From NCBI GenBank assembly GCA_019915135.1, contig JAHLMK010000003.1:2294001-2358000 (forward strand): 64,000 bases of DNA. Reading direction: 5' to 3'. The notes beneath the pieces are model-generated. The model saw only the letters and a program-made list of their open reading frames with translations, had not been told where the DNA came from and did not search any database. Source of the stretch: Strobilurus pachycystidiatus (taxonomy: Eukaryota; Basidiomycota; Agaricomycetes; Agaricales; Physalacriaceae). This document shows, piece after piece, positions 12,030 to 22,578 of this stretch (position 1 is the stretch's first letter; each line of letters starts with the position of its first letter). Both the position numbers and the translations under genes were made by a program.

Positions 12030-15000
12030 TCACGAATGTGTTCCAGCTTTCAGTGGTTTCTGTACGAGTTTCTGCACTTCGGCAGCCACCTCCTCAGATG
12101 TACTACGTACAGTCACCCGACATAGCTGAAGAAGGGTTAGCCAGGCGTCGTTCGATATGCGACAAAGAAGTACTAACCTTTGCTTCTTGATTAGGCTCGA
12201 GACGAAGTAAGCACCCTACCTTGCCATCGACGGAGGTATGTAGCACCGCAGCCGCCACTATGTTGTTTCTATTAGGATCTATGTCGTCCAGAACTTGGAG
12301 ATTGTGCCCATTCACCACCTTCCGGTGATTTGCAAGGTCCAGATGCCCAGAAGACGTCAGGTCGACGGGAAATATCGACTGTGCCTCCCGCGGAGGTCCT
12401 CCAATCAATCGCCACCGCTCGAAGAAGTCCGCTTGTGCGAGACTCACGCCCTCCAGGAATTTGGTGATGAGTATAGGCAACCGCACAGCGACGGTTTGGT
12501 GTGATCCAGCGAGGAAGGATATGTTTAGGATAGGCGGCGTTGAGAAGAACTTTTTACATTCGACGTGCAAAAGCTGCTGGGATTGTGAGCGCGGGGCTAT
12601 GGTGTTTGGTGGGATCTTGGCGAAGGTGACCGATAGCGCAGCCGGGTCGCTGACCTGTATGGTAGCCGTGAAGGATGTCAGAGGCGTAGGCACCTTGTTG
12701 CCGATGTAGATCGCGACTTGGCCCATGTGACCCTGGTACCGCGACTTTACGCCTATCTGTATCTGCACGTCTTCGTACAGGACGCCATCTGCACTGATAC
12801 TTAGTTTGTCGAACCATCGTTCGACATTGACGCCCGTCGCAACGTGCGGTGCTTCCGGCGAGGCCGCTGCTGCTGAGAGATCAAGACCCGCCAAAGAGTC
12901 GATGATGTTATTACTCTCGCTGCCGGCAGCTGCGGGTGCGGTGGGCGCATGTCCATTGGCGTCCGACAAAGTGTTGGTACGCTTTCTCGCCGCCTCTCGA
13001 TCTACGTTGGCCTCTTTACCACCGTGCACCCACGTCCGTTTGTCCTCCGTATCGCCATGCTTCTTGTTCAATCTACCGAGCAATGCGCTAACACGGGGAG
13101 GATACGGCGGCATTTCTTCACAGACATTTTGCAGAAGTTCGTCGTCCTCCGGCCGAGATGCCAGGGCATAGAACTCGCATGCCCGTTGCTGGAGTTCGGC
13201 GTCGAGAACGTGTCGGTATCGCTCGAAGATGGTGACAAGTTGAACTTTGATTTCGGGGAAGACGTTGACCCATTTTATGTAGGTCGAAAGGAGCAGAGCT
13301 CTCGTGGAGGCGACACAGAACTGAGATTTGGAGTGGAGAGCTGTGAACTGTTCCAGGGGACTGTAACCAGGCTCGTTGGCAATAAGATGTCCATATTCGC
13401 CGAGAATGTAGCCTGGGAATAACCGAGAGTCAGCGACATGTTTCGAGGACGAACATCTGAGGGTGCTGACCTCCAACTTTGACAAGCTCTCATGAGTAGA
13501 AGGAGACTTCAGGTGTTGCAAAAATAACTTTAGCAGCGTTTCTTGCAGATCCTCGGGTTGGTGACGATTTGGACAACCCGGTACCAGACTCATCTCCAAC
13601 GTGGTCTACGCAGCAGAGATGAGCTGCAATATGGTATCGACGTACCACTTGTACGAACTGGCTTACTTCTCCGTCAGATATGCTATCCTTCCGGACACCA
13701 TCTCCTCTCGAGGGCGTAGTCGGCAACTTTGAGATAACGAAGGAGCTCGCCCACATGACCTCAGAGTTGTCGACGTCGCACATGCTGTCCAGAGATCCAA
13801 AGCACGACCGCCTGACAGAGATTCCTGTCTCGTAGAGAAGGATAATGGTTCCCGGTGCTTCTTGATGGGCTCAAGAGTCGGCCCGTGCAGCTGTGCGCCA
13901 TGGTTCAGTCCAAGATACCGGACATTTGTTTCCTGGACATATGAAGCGAGCGAGGAGACCGCAGCTTGTCCGACAAAGAGGGAGCTGGTGTCAAGGGTGA
14001 ATAGCAGTCCAATAGCCTCAACAAAAAAAAAAAAAAAAAAACACGGCGTGCTGGCATTGTTATGCTGCCATTCCGAGACGGTTCTGCCGCTGTTGTTCAT
14101 GAGTGTCTGCAGTAACTTGATGAGCACGGTCGAATAGCGGGTCCTCTGGATACCGATGAAGCTCACGACACAATATTCACTGCCTTGTACCATCCCGATG
14201 GAGCATAATATTGGAGAAGGACGAAGCAGCTTTACTTGGCCAGGGAGAAGGAACTTTGTAGTAGGCGTATGTGGCCGCGTATTCGTGCTCAATGACCAGC
14301 TATAGGTGTATTAATTAGCATGATGACATATCACAGGTAGAAGAGATGTACCCGCTGTAGTCTGTCGACAGCCTTCGTGTAGCAGACGGCATAGGCCTCA
14401 AGATGATCCTGGGCTAGCGCCATCACTAAGCTGGTTACGCACACCACAACACCGAGATCATCGTCGTCCATGATGGATACAATCCTCAAAGCCCATTCTG
14501 CAGCAGGAATGACGTCGGGATGTTTCCGGTACAGACGCAGGAGGGTCAGAGCAGCTTTCTTCTTGACAAAACTCTGAGAGGTGCTATTACAACCAGTTCA
14601 TTACGGGAGGGTGCTAGCGCGAAGGAAATAGGTGCGTACGGAGAGATCAATAGGCGGTGGACATCAACTGCCAAGGCCTCTGCCATTTCACTTCCACCAA
14701 CATTGGCTATGGCATGTAGCGCGAGACAATTGTCGATTTCATTATTCCCGTGTAAATCCTTTCGTATTGAGTTAACGACAAGTCTTAGGAAGTCCGAGTT
14801 CTCGTGCATCAGGAGGGTGACTGCGAGGTAGCCCTGTGGACATGAGTATGATAGATACTGGGGAGAGTTTGCCTTACAATCTGCTTCTCGCTGTACTTGG
14901 AGCTGGATATTAGATTCACAGCCTCCATGTGGCCAACGTCGACTTTGTAGCCCAGTATATAGGTGAAGATGATTTTGGCGACGTATCTAACAGATAATGA

Positions 15001-15299
15001 TCAGCGCGCATGAGCAAGTGCGGCGGCGACTGGCGCTACTTCTTCTTCTGATATCCGTCGAGGTTCCCGTCTGCATCGGCAATATGAGCAAGTCTGTTGA
15101 GAAGAGGTCGTCAATGGAACGCGACCTTTGAATCTTTTGCGGATGTTGGCCATTTCCTTGTTGATCCGCTTCTCCTCCAAGTCGCGAACTCTTGCCCCGC
15201 GAATGTCTGCAATGAACTGGAACCTCGGGTCAACGTTGCGTGGCGGCGTCGCATACGTGGTGCGCTTGCCTGCGTCAATCCCCGCATGCTCGACGCCAT
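12030..15299 (-). CDS. APL3: AP-2 adaptor complex alpha subunit (central part frame-broken)
   Basis: Large subunit of the clathrin adaptor AP-2, acting in endocytosis at the plasma membrane. The start ATG at 15299 gives [10 protein letters not shown], then [20 protein letters not shown] after a GC-AG intron at 15217-15269. The trunk continues with [20 protein letters not shown] and [20 protein letters not shown]. The ear domain reads [20 protein letters not shown], and the C-terminus [20 protein letters not shown] ends at TGA 12030-12032. Between about 13,540 and 14,240 conserved alpha-adaptin segments ([38 protein letters not shown]) fall in alternating frames. The breaks are 1-2-base gaps that no intron explains, and there is a 19-base T run. 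This is either assembly error or real gene damage; the flanking exons are intact. Confidence 0.9.
14023..14041 (-). repeat. homopolymer tract, 19 T on the coding strand
   Basis: A run of 19 A on the plus strand lies inside the AP-2 alpha coding region, where family members read roughly NAVLFEAIGLL. Translated directly it gives about six phenylalanines between NNAS and EAIGLL. Removing it as an intron would leave only about 28 nt, too short to splice. Confidence 0.85.
15217..15269 (-). other. GC-AG intron in AP-2 alpha
   Basis: A 53-nt intron starts GCAAGC after [10 protein letters not shown] and ends CCAG before [10 protein letters not shown]. Only this removal joins the two halves of the conserved alpha-adaptin N-terminus in frame. 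The donor is GC rather than GT; CAG|GCAAGC fits the known minor class of GC-AG introns. Confidence 0.8.
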
Positions 15300-15428
15300 C
15301 TTGGAGAGCTCTAGTTGAGTCGGCGACGGGCGCCGGACGGTACTGCGAGGTCGGTGTTGTGGTGGATAGGGCCAGAGAGCAAAACAAGCGGTGATTGCAT
15401 CATCGCACCGGACTTAGACACGACCATC

Positions 15429-16512
15429 ATGGACTCATCCCAGCTCTACCACGTCAAACAGCAGTTTATCCTAGGCAGGCACCTCAGTCGGCAGTAGGAA
15501 TTACTCTAATTAAATCATACAGGCGCCTACAATGCTCTCGTCGCCATGTCCCTGCCCGATCCCAATTCCCCAGACTATACCCCGACTCTCCTCTACCAGG
15601 CTCGCGCCCACATAGCACTCAACGACCCAGCCTCCGCCCTCAAATTAATTCCCGAGGACTCAGAAAATGTTGCGTTCAAGGCAGCCGCTGCTCTGGCGCG
15701 TTATGTTGATGCGGAGGATGCGTCGGACAAGGAGGCCGCTCTGGAGGAACTCAGGGATCTCTCCGTCGAAATAGAGGGCGGCGACGTCGACGGAACTGAG
15801 AGAGATAAGGCGCTCGTGCGTGTCCTCGCTGGTACGGCATTCGCAAGGGCCGGGGAGACGGAGGAGGCGTTGGAGACGCTGGGCTCGGAGACGGAGGACC
15901 TCGAAGCGTACGTGTATCAATGCTGCCGTGCCCAACTACCTATCTGAACAAACAGCCTCCAGTGTTGCTGTCATTGTCCAAATCTACCTCTCCATTCATC
16001 GCCCAGACCTGGCCAAAAAGGAATTCGAGCGGTCCAAACGCTGGGCAGAGGACGACCTTCTGCTTCAGCTCATAGAATCCACGATCTGCCTGGTCACTGG
16101 GAGTGACAGCTATCAGGACCCCATCTCCTTCTTCTCTGAGCAAATCGGTAACCCGACCTTGTCATCGCCTCGCCTGTTGACATCGCGAGGCGTGACACGT
16201 ATTCTTCGCGGAGAGGTTGACGCAGCCAGGTCGGATTTAGAGGAAGCCCTCCAGCAGCAGCAAGACGTCGAGACTCTGGCCGCCTCCGTTGTCGCAGCTG
16301 GTCTCAGTTCCTTAAGAAGGGCCGAGTCTGACACTCTATGGACGTGAGTATTGCACCTACCTCACATTATAAACGTTTACTGATCAGCGTCTAGGAAATT
16401 CACTTCGGAATACCCTTCACACCCATTTGTCGCTGACCTTGCCGAGAAAGACGCGTTGTTCGAGGAGGCAATGGCCAAATATACCGTTCCCACTTTGCCA
16501 GTCGTAGCATGA
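15429..16512 (+). CDS. SEC28: coatomer epsilon subunit (epsilon-COP)
   Basis: TPR-type subunit of the COPI coat for Golgi-to-ER and intra-Golgi transport. The ATG at 15429 opens MDSSQLYHVKQQFILG, and after the first intron the frame continues AYNALVAMSLPDPNSPDYTP. TPR-like helices follow (LLYQARAHIALNDPASALKL, VIVQIYLSIHRPDLAKKEFE, LTSRGVTRILRGEVDAARSD). The C-terminal exon ends EEAMAKYTVPTLPVVA at TGA 16510-16512. The frame is intact over about 300 residues, the family's usual size. The first intron either starts GCAGGC or uses a GT twelve bases later, which would insert RHLS. The start lies 129 bases from the divergent AP-2 alpha start. Confidence 0.92.
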
Positions 16513-16606
16513 ATAATGTCTATCAATAGTCTGTATTGAATGCAAGAGTGTGGTGGGGTTAATACGCAGATTGATCTAAGATAATAAAAAACGAGCTGTG
16601 GGTAAA

Positions 16607-19600
16607 TTAGGCGTCCCTGGGTCGGGTCAGATATGCTATCCTCTCTTCGGAGTCTGCGTTGAGAATACTGACAACATCCCGACTGAGCAGCGACAGTTCC
16701 TTCCGCTCTTCCGTGGTCAAAGGCTGAACCTTGACTTCCGCATCATCTGTCTCCGACTCCCTCGCCAAGTATTGGCGGTTATTCGTACTCGACAACGCAA
16801 GACCAGCGAACAGGCGCAACATGGCGCGATCCAAGTATTGTCGCAAGCGCAGGGTTTCCATTATCTCCTGGGAGCATTGAAGACTATCCAGCTATCGCAC
16901 CGGATGGAGCCGGGCCCGACTTCTTGCTTTTGCGATCCGAAGAGAATGTAGGTGAGGGGGCTGAGGTATGTCGTGTTGGAGAGCGATGTTTGGCTGCTCA
17001 CAGAGCCATCGGCGACGACCTTGCGCTTTTCCAGGAAAGACAAGATGGGGGAAGGATGGGGGCGTCGGCGTCGATCAGATCCTATCATGGAGTTGACGCT
17101 GGCCTGGTGAATGATAGCTTTCTGTATCAATGGGTCATTATGGGCGTTCAATAAGCTTTGTCAGATACATACCTTGTCCTGTCGTGTTCGCATTTCCATT
17201 GTGCCCATCGGAACGGCAAACTTCGGCGTGCTAGCAACAGCAATGAGGGCAGCCAATGCGGGGTACGAGTTATGGTTCTCGTTCAGTTCTGGTGGTACGC
17301 GAAGGGTTCCATTTGACCCGTCCACAAGACTAAGCACTCCGGCCTGGCCCAAAGACTGAAGCAGCTGCTGACGGCTCCTTGCGATGCCCTGCAACGTTGT
17401 CTTCGACAAGAAGTTGCTCATCGCCCAAGAGCCCGCTTCCTGATATCGACGATTCTCTTGGAGTTTGTGCCATTCGTTAAACGCCCTTAGCGTAGTCAAA
17501 GGATCAGAGTCGAAGTGCTTGGGTGTCCACGAGTTCTTTACAGCTCTGGCTTCCTTCCTGCGCATAGGAGGAGCCAGCCAGGGATCCCTGTTCGCCATGA
17601 TTGCAGCAAGAGTGACCGCTTGATCGATACACCGGAGGAAACTTCCATAAAGCAGCAGACGACCGAGGTGCACGTCAATGGGGATCTGGAGAAGGATTCG
17701 GCCCATTGCAGTGAGGCTTTCGTCCTGGTCCATAGCACCGTATGCTCTGAGCTGCGACATTGCGAGGTCGATGCGATGAGGCTCTGGGGGCTCAATAGTC
17801 GCGCGGAGGACATCGTGTACAGGCATATCACCAAAGTTCATCGCCTTGACATGCATGACAACGTTTGTCAGATCAGCGCGAGCCATCTCCACAGTCTGGT
17901 AGGTGTTCAGTCTGTTGGCATGCTCCTCTGTGAGGATACCGTAGTAGTGGCCATCGCGATGACGTCCAGCTCGACCCGCTCGTTGATTGAGGTTAGAGCG
18001 TCCAACCCAGGCTGTGACGAGGGATGTCAAGTGACGGTCGGCATCGTAGCGCTGCTCTTTGAGTCGCGCCGAGTCTACGACGTAGACGACGTCAGGAATG
18101 GTGACGGAGGTTTCGGCGATGTTCGTAGCGAGAATGACACGCCGAACGCCTGCTTTGGGAGGGGTGAAGATGGCCTGCTGAGTCTCGAGAGGTATGGTGG
18201 AGTGGAGGACGTGGATCTCGTGCCTCAACGGGTCGGTGAAATTCGTGGACCACCGCGACTCCGTGAGCAATCGCTGAACCTTGGTGATTTCCTCTAACCC
18301 CGGAAGGAAAACAAGGACATGCCCTTCGTCAGAAGTACTCAAAACGTGAGAGATGGTGGCCGCGATGAGAGGGTAAGGAATTTCGAAGTCGTTCGTATTC
18401 GCAGCCGAGGCGATACTGGCCTCGTTCAAGAGATATTTCTGAGTGCCAGGGTCCTTCAGAGCCCAAGCATCAGCAGTGCCCTCGAGTTTTGGAATGATGG
18501 TCTCCAAAAACTGCTTATCGACTGGGAAGGAGCGTCCAGCAATATCGACTATCGGCGCGGGAAGCTTGTTATCATCCGGGAAGTAGTTTTGGAAGAGGGT
18601 GCCGTCGATGGTCGCACTCATCAACACTACTTTGATAGGAACACCTCTGGCTTTCCTGTCAGCCAAGAACCGCTTGAGAACGACGAGTAATAAATCGGTA
18701 TCGACGTCCCGCTCGTGAACCTCGTCAACCAAGATGTGGGTGATGTGGTCCATAGAAATGGGGCCTTGAGGATCCGCGAACGCAGACTGCAACTTCTTCA
18801 AGAAGACACCGATGGTGCAGAACGTTATAGAGCCATGGTCCTGAGGGTGGCGGTGATCGAAGCGAACGCTGTATCCAACACTATCACCCAACTCCTCGCC
18901 TCGCTCGGCAGCGACACGCGTGGCAACACCGAGAGCCGCCAACCTACGAGGCTGGGTACAGAAAATATTGCACTGAGCGCCTTTGCCTTCTTCGATCCAC
19001 GAGTCCAGAATGATTTGAGGGATCTGGGTCGTTTTACCGGAACCGGTGGCGGCCATGAAGATAACCACATCATTGTCAGCGATAACCTTGATGACATCCT
19101 CCAGCCGACCGTTTACTGGGAGGGCCGCCCGGGTGGCTCTCATATTGGCGAGCGCCGGTGATGCCAGGTAAGCCTGGCGACGCGTCAAAAGAGACTGAGA
19201 CTTTTTCTCCATATCAATGTAGCCAACGGAACGACGAGGGGGTGGGGTGGGTGCGATAGAGAGCGTGGCAGCTGCATTGGCGGCATAGAGTTTGCTGTGA
19301 TGTAGATCTACGCAAAGATCCTGAACGGCATTGCGAACCGTCCTGTTCAGGTAAAGCGGTAGCGGGTTGATATCACCAAGTCCTTCGCCAGTCTTGGATT
19401 TATCTTTAAACTCTTCCCACAATGCCCTGTCGCATTTCTCCAGGTAGCGCACGACGTCAAGGACACACTTCTGAGCCGATGCCTTCCTCGATCGTGCTGT
19501 GCCTAAGCCGACGTTCTTCCCTTGTATTGTCATGATTGAATCCCATTGACCTCGGCTGCCGCTTCGCACTTCTGTGGTGACAACCGGCGGGGGGAAGTTA

Positions 19601-20499
19601 AAGTGACGGCAGTAGAAATCTATGAATTCGGTGGCCACGTCGTAAGCGACAGTTTCTCCATTCGATAGGGCAATGACGGAGGAGGTGAGGTTCGATTTGG
19701 CATAGAGCTGGATGCTAAAGTTAAACGCTGGACGTTGAGAGAAGGACGAAGAACACACGAGTCCGTTGTTGTGCAACTGATATATCAGAGATGTCAATGC
19801 CAGCTTCAGGGAGTCCTTCTCTTGGTGACCGTCGCCTATCGCGCAGATTGGTGCAGGCAATGAGTTGACTTCGAGTGTGATAGTCGTTCTTCGGCTTGTG
19901 AGAATGAGTAACGATGAAAGCGAAGCAGCAACATACCTTGTAACTTTTTGATGTCCCACACGGCCCTTTTCAAACACTGGCTCATAGTCCACATCCATCT
20001 TAGACGCCCAGTTGGCGATAGTGTTTTTCGGGGTTTCCAACGCGCTAGGATCGGGCCGGTTGAGGGTGGCGTTTGAGAAGGAGGCGTGTATATGTGCGAT
20101 GTCGTGCACTGGCCCAGGAAGCTCCGGTTGAGCTTCAGTCCTCCTTGACAGATGCGACATTTCGACTCGGGTCGGCTTTCGGTGGGACTGGGACTGGGAC
20201 TGGGATTGCCTTGGCTTGTCGGCCTTGATAGAAGGAGTCTCCAGAATCTGCCGAAGCGAGGGGGCGCGACCCCGACGGTTCCCATCGTCTCGTCGAGGCG
20301 CGCGTGGTGGTTGAGCGTGGACCTGCTCCGTCAAGCCAAAGCCAAAGTCGGTGTCGGTCCGTCTCTGTTTGCGAGGCGCTTCGGAATAGGCGAAATTTGT
20401 CGACGCATGACGCTTGAGCGCCCCCGTCGCCGGTAAGGATGATGCAGACGACATGCACGTCGGTGGCAGGCGTCTGAGCACTGACCGAGGAAGACGCAT
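16607..20499 (-). CDS. DEAH/DExH-box RNA helicase with dsRBD-like region, probably mitochondrial
   Basis: ATP-dependent RNA helicase of the DHX family. The ATG at 20499 opens MRLPRSVLRRLPPTCMSSAS, an Arg/Ser-rich stretch free of acidic residues that looks like a mitochondrial presequence. A dsRBD-like segment follows (about residues 295-350, FPPPVVTTEV to QKCVLDVVRYLEKC). Motif I is AATGSGKTT (about residue 485), motif Ia TQPRRLAA, motif II DEVH, motif III MSATI, and motif VI QRAGRAGR. The C-terminal helicase-associated and OB-fold part includes SFLRCIDQAVTLAAIMANRD. Three C-terminal exons finish with IAYLTRPRDA at TAA 16607-16609. One in-frame intron is likely near 19,850-19,940. No frame breaks are seen. 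It resembles DHX29/36/57-type fungal helicases; the orthologue is not certain. Confidence 0.87.
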
Positions 20500-20643
20500 C
20501 AGGCCAGCCTTCTAACTGCACGACGGTTGCAGTCAAAAATTGAACCGGCACTTTCCGGCAGTATTTACTTTTCAGTCGTGCCTCGGCCCTCCCACCGTCC
20601 CACGATCGTTTGCCGCCAAAACTCAGCGGTCTACCCAGGGTCT

Positions 20644-20701
20644 ACATACCATTCTTTCGAGTCTCAGTTAGCACATACCATTCGTTCGAGTCTCAGTTAG
20701 C
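20644..20701. repeat. tandem duplication of a 29-bp unit
   Basis: Two adjacent 29-bp copies (20644-20672 and 20673-20701) differ at one base. Each copy ends GAGTCTCAGTTAGC. They lie about 150-200 bases upstream of the helicase start. Confidence 0.9.
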
Positions 20702-20994
20702 ACACGTTAAAGATCTTCTACGTCGTCTTCGCCGATGGCAGGATAGCGAATTTCTACACTGTTCCTTTGTAAGGGGCTATCTATCGTCTGTTCAACTTGA
20801 CAAACTGAATTGTTTACAAACATACGAAAACTACAAAATGAGAGACGATTGACAAAACAGCGTATGATATCAGAGATTGTAAGAAAGTCTTCGCGAAGAA
20901 GACAGGGATGCCAAAAATTGTGCGGATACCAATACAAAGTCGAAGACGATGCAATGGACATCTCCACTCGGCAAAGAGATGGAGAGCCGCTATG

Positions 20995-21064
20995 AGGGAG
21001 AGGGAGGGGGAGGGGAGGGAGGGAGGGGAGGGAGAGAGGGAAGGGTAGAGAGCGGCGGGAAAGG
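20995..21064 (+). repeat. GA-rich tract with multiple G-runs (G-quadruplex-capable)
   Basis: About 70 bases are composed almost only of A and G, with more than eight runs of three to five G separated by one to a few bases. This fits the canonical four-run quadruplex pattern many times over. The opposite strand is CT-rich. Confidence 0.85.
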
Positions 21065-21274
21065 GAGCGTGAGGACGGAGACGAAGGGGACTGAAGCGCC
21101 AGAAGCACATCATGAAGGGAGACAAAGATTAGGCGGAAACCAGAGCGAAGTCCGAAGACATCACCCTAGACAATCCACGACCCAGGTCTCGAAAGACAAG
21201 CGTCGGCGGAGAGCCGCTAAAGGACGAATGCCCAAAGCACTCGCCCTTTGACGTGCCAGAGGCCAACTTCGTGA

Positions 21275-21366
21275 GACGCCTGAGGCGCTGCCAGAGGCAT
21301 ATATCTTGTGACGCCCGAGGCGCTGCCAGAGGCATATATCTTGTGACGCCCGAGGCATACATCGTG
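21275..21366. repeat. 35-bp tandem repeat, two full copies and one partial
   Basis: Copies begin GACGCC at 21275, 21310 and 21345. The core GAGGCGCTGCCAGAGGCATA is near-identical in the first two; the third stops after about 20 bases. Confidence 0.88.
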
Positions 21367-22578
21367 CTAAGCACCGGAGTCGTCTAGCGACAATCGACGT
21401 TGCAGTCGTAACACATGCTTTCGCATGGAAATCATGGTTTTGGATCAAATCCGTAACCAGCGCGCGAGGCCATGATAGCACTCGGAAATAGTCCACAGTT
21501 AGACCCTTTGGAAAGAGTCCACATAGGTTCTTCGTAACACTCCGGAGAGTGAACACATCCTCATTGAGGAGACTTCGCAAACGGCACCGGGTGAGGCGTC
21601 GGCATCGGGTACGCGCAGATGCACGCAAGGACACCGATAGTCAGGAGATCCCAACCTCGTGCGTCCCATGTCCCTGACAAACGCCAGACCCGAGCCCCGT
21701 GGTATTCGTTATCGTCGTCGTCCAGCAATCGACGGTACAGTTGCAATGAACAGATCTCGTCGGTCCTGATGATCGACGCTTTCCAGGAGATCGCTTGCCA
21801 GCCATACCAGAGTCAAGATGCGCCACGAAGGCACATGAGACGTCGATAATGCAAAGCACCTCGTGCGTCCCACTTGGTCTAGACCGGTACGGCAGCTCGG
21901 TCATCGTCCTCTTTGTATTCTTGACGCCCCGACTCCGAGTGGGAGTCGGCACGAAAATCGCAAACGGAGTCGCCAGCGCCAGCAAAGCAACTCCGTATGG
22001 TACAGCCAGAGCTCAGAGAACTCGGCGACATCGACATAGCATGGGGCTCCCCGTAAGAGAGCCCCAGCCGTCCCGTTTATCCGGTTCGTATTCGACCGGT
22101 CCGCAGCGGTGGTAGCCAGCCGTCAGGTCAATCGAATAGTCCATTGAAGCAAAGGAAGCATTTATCTTCGGGTACTAGAATACGACGGCCGCACTGAAAG
22201 CACGGAGGAGTGGGGCAAGATCAGGCGATCTGCCCCGTCCTGTTGCCAGTCGCTCTGAGCTACCATATGAATAAACCGTCCATTTGTAAGTAGAAAGCAA
22301 AGAAGCTATCTGCGCAGCAACTTCATAGAAGAAGTTGGTCGTCGAAGTCCTGCAGGGAATCGGAGCCCATGAGAGACGGTCGAGTCGAAGCTTGGTCGAA
22401 GATGACTGCAGGTGACGGAAAATGACAAAGGAGGGCTGCGGTGTAATATGAAAATTGAGCAGCTTGAGGGCCGGGTGCGGGTGTGCCCGGACTGTCGGAC
22501 CGGCAAGGAGACCATCAACTCCGGGCGATCATCATCATTAAGAGCGAACTTCAATAGATTCCACCATCAGCTAAATCA

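Larger units (their letters stand above)
20500..22578. other. 2-kb gene-free region with simple and tandem repeats
   Basis: Lies between the divergent helicase and epimerase starts. It holds two small tandem repeats and a G-run tract, listed separately. Short frames on both strands have no recognisable family content. I looked for transposase or reverse-transcriptase motifs and saw none. Confidence 0.5.

Noticed and set aside
14023..14060. Poly-T tract read as an intron
   Set aside because: The only GT...AG span would be about 28 nt, below a workable intron size, and would still leave neighbouring frame breaks.
17515..18297. 260-residue plus-strand open frame
   Set aside because: Lies antisense inside the intact DEAH helicase exon; no recognisable motif or promoter.
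20949..21251. Gly/Glu/Arg-rich open frame across the G-run tract
   Set aside because: Frame openness follows from the purine-only sequence. No splice signals or homologue pattern.
21129..21634. Minus-strand 157-residue frame as a transposon remnant
   Set aside because: Its repetitive peptide only reflects the 35-bp tandem repeat. No transposase or reverse-transcriptase motif is visible.
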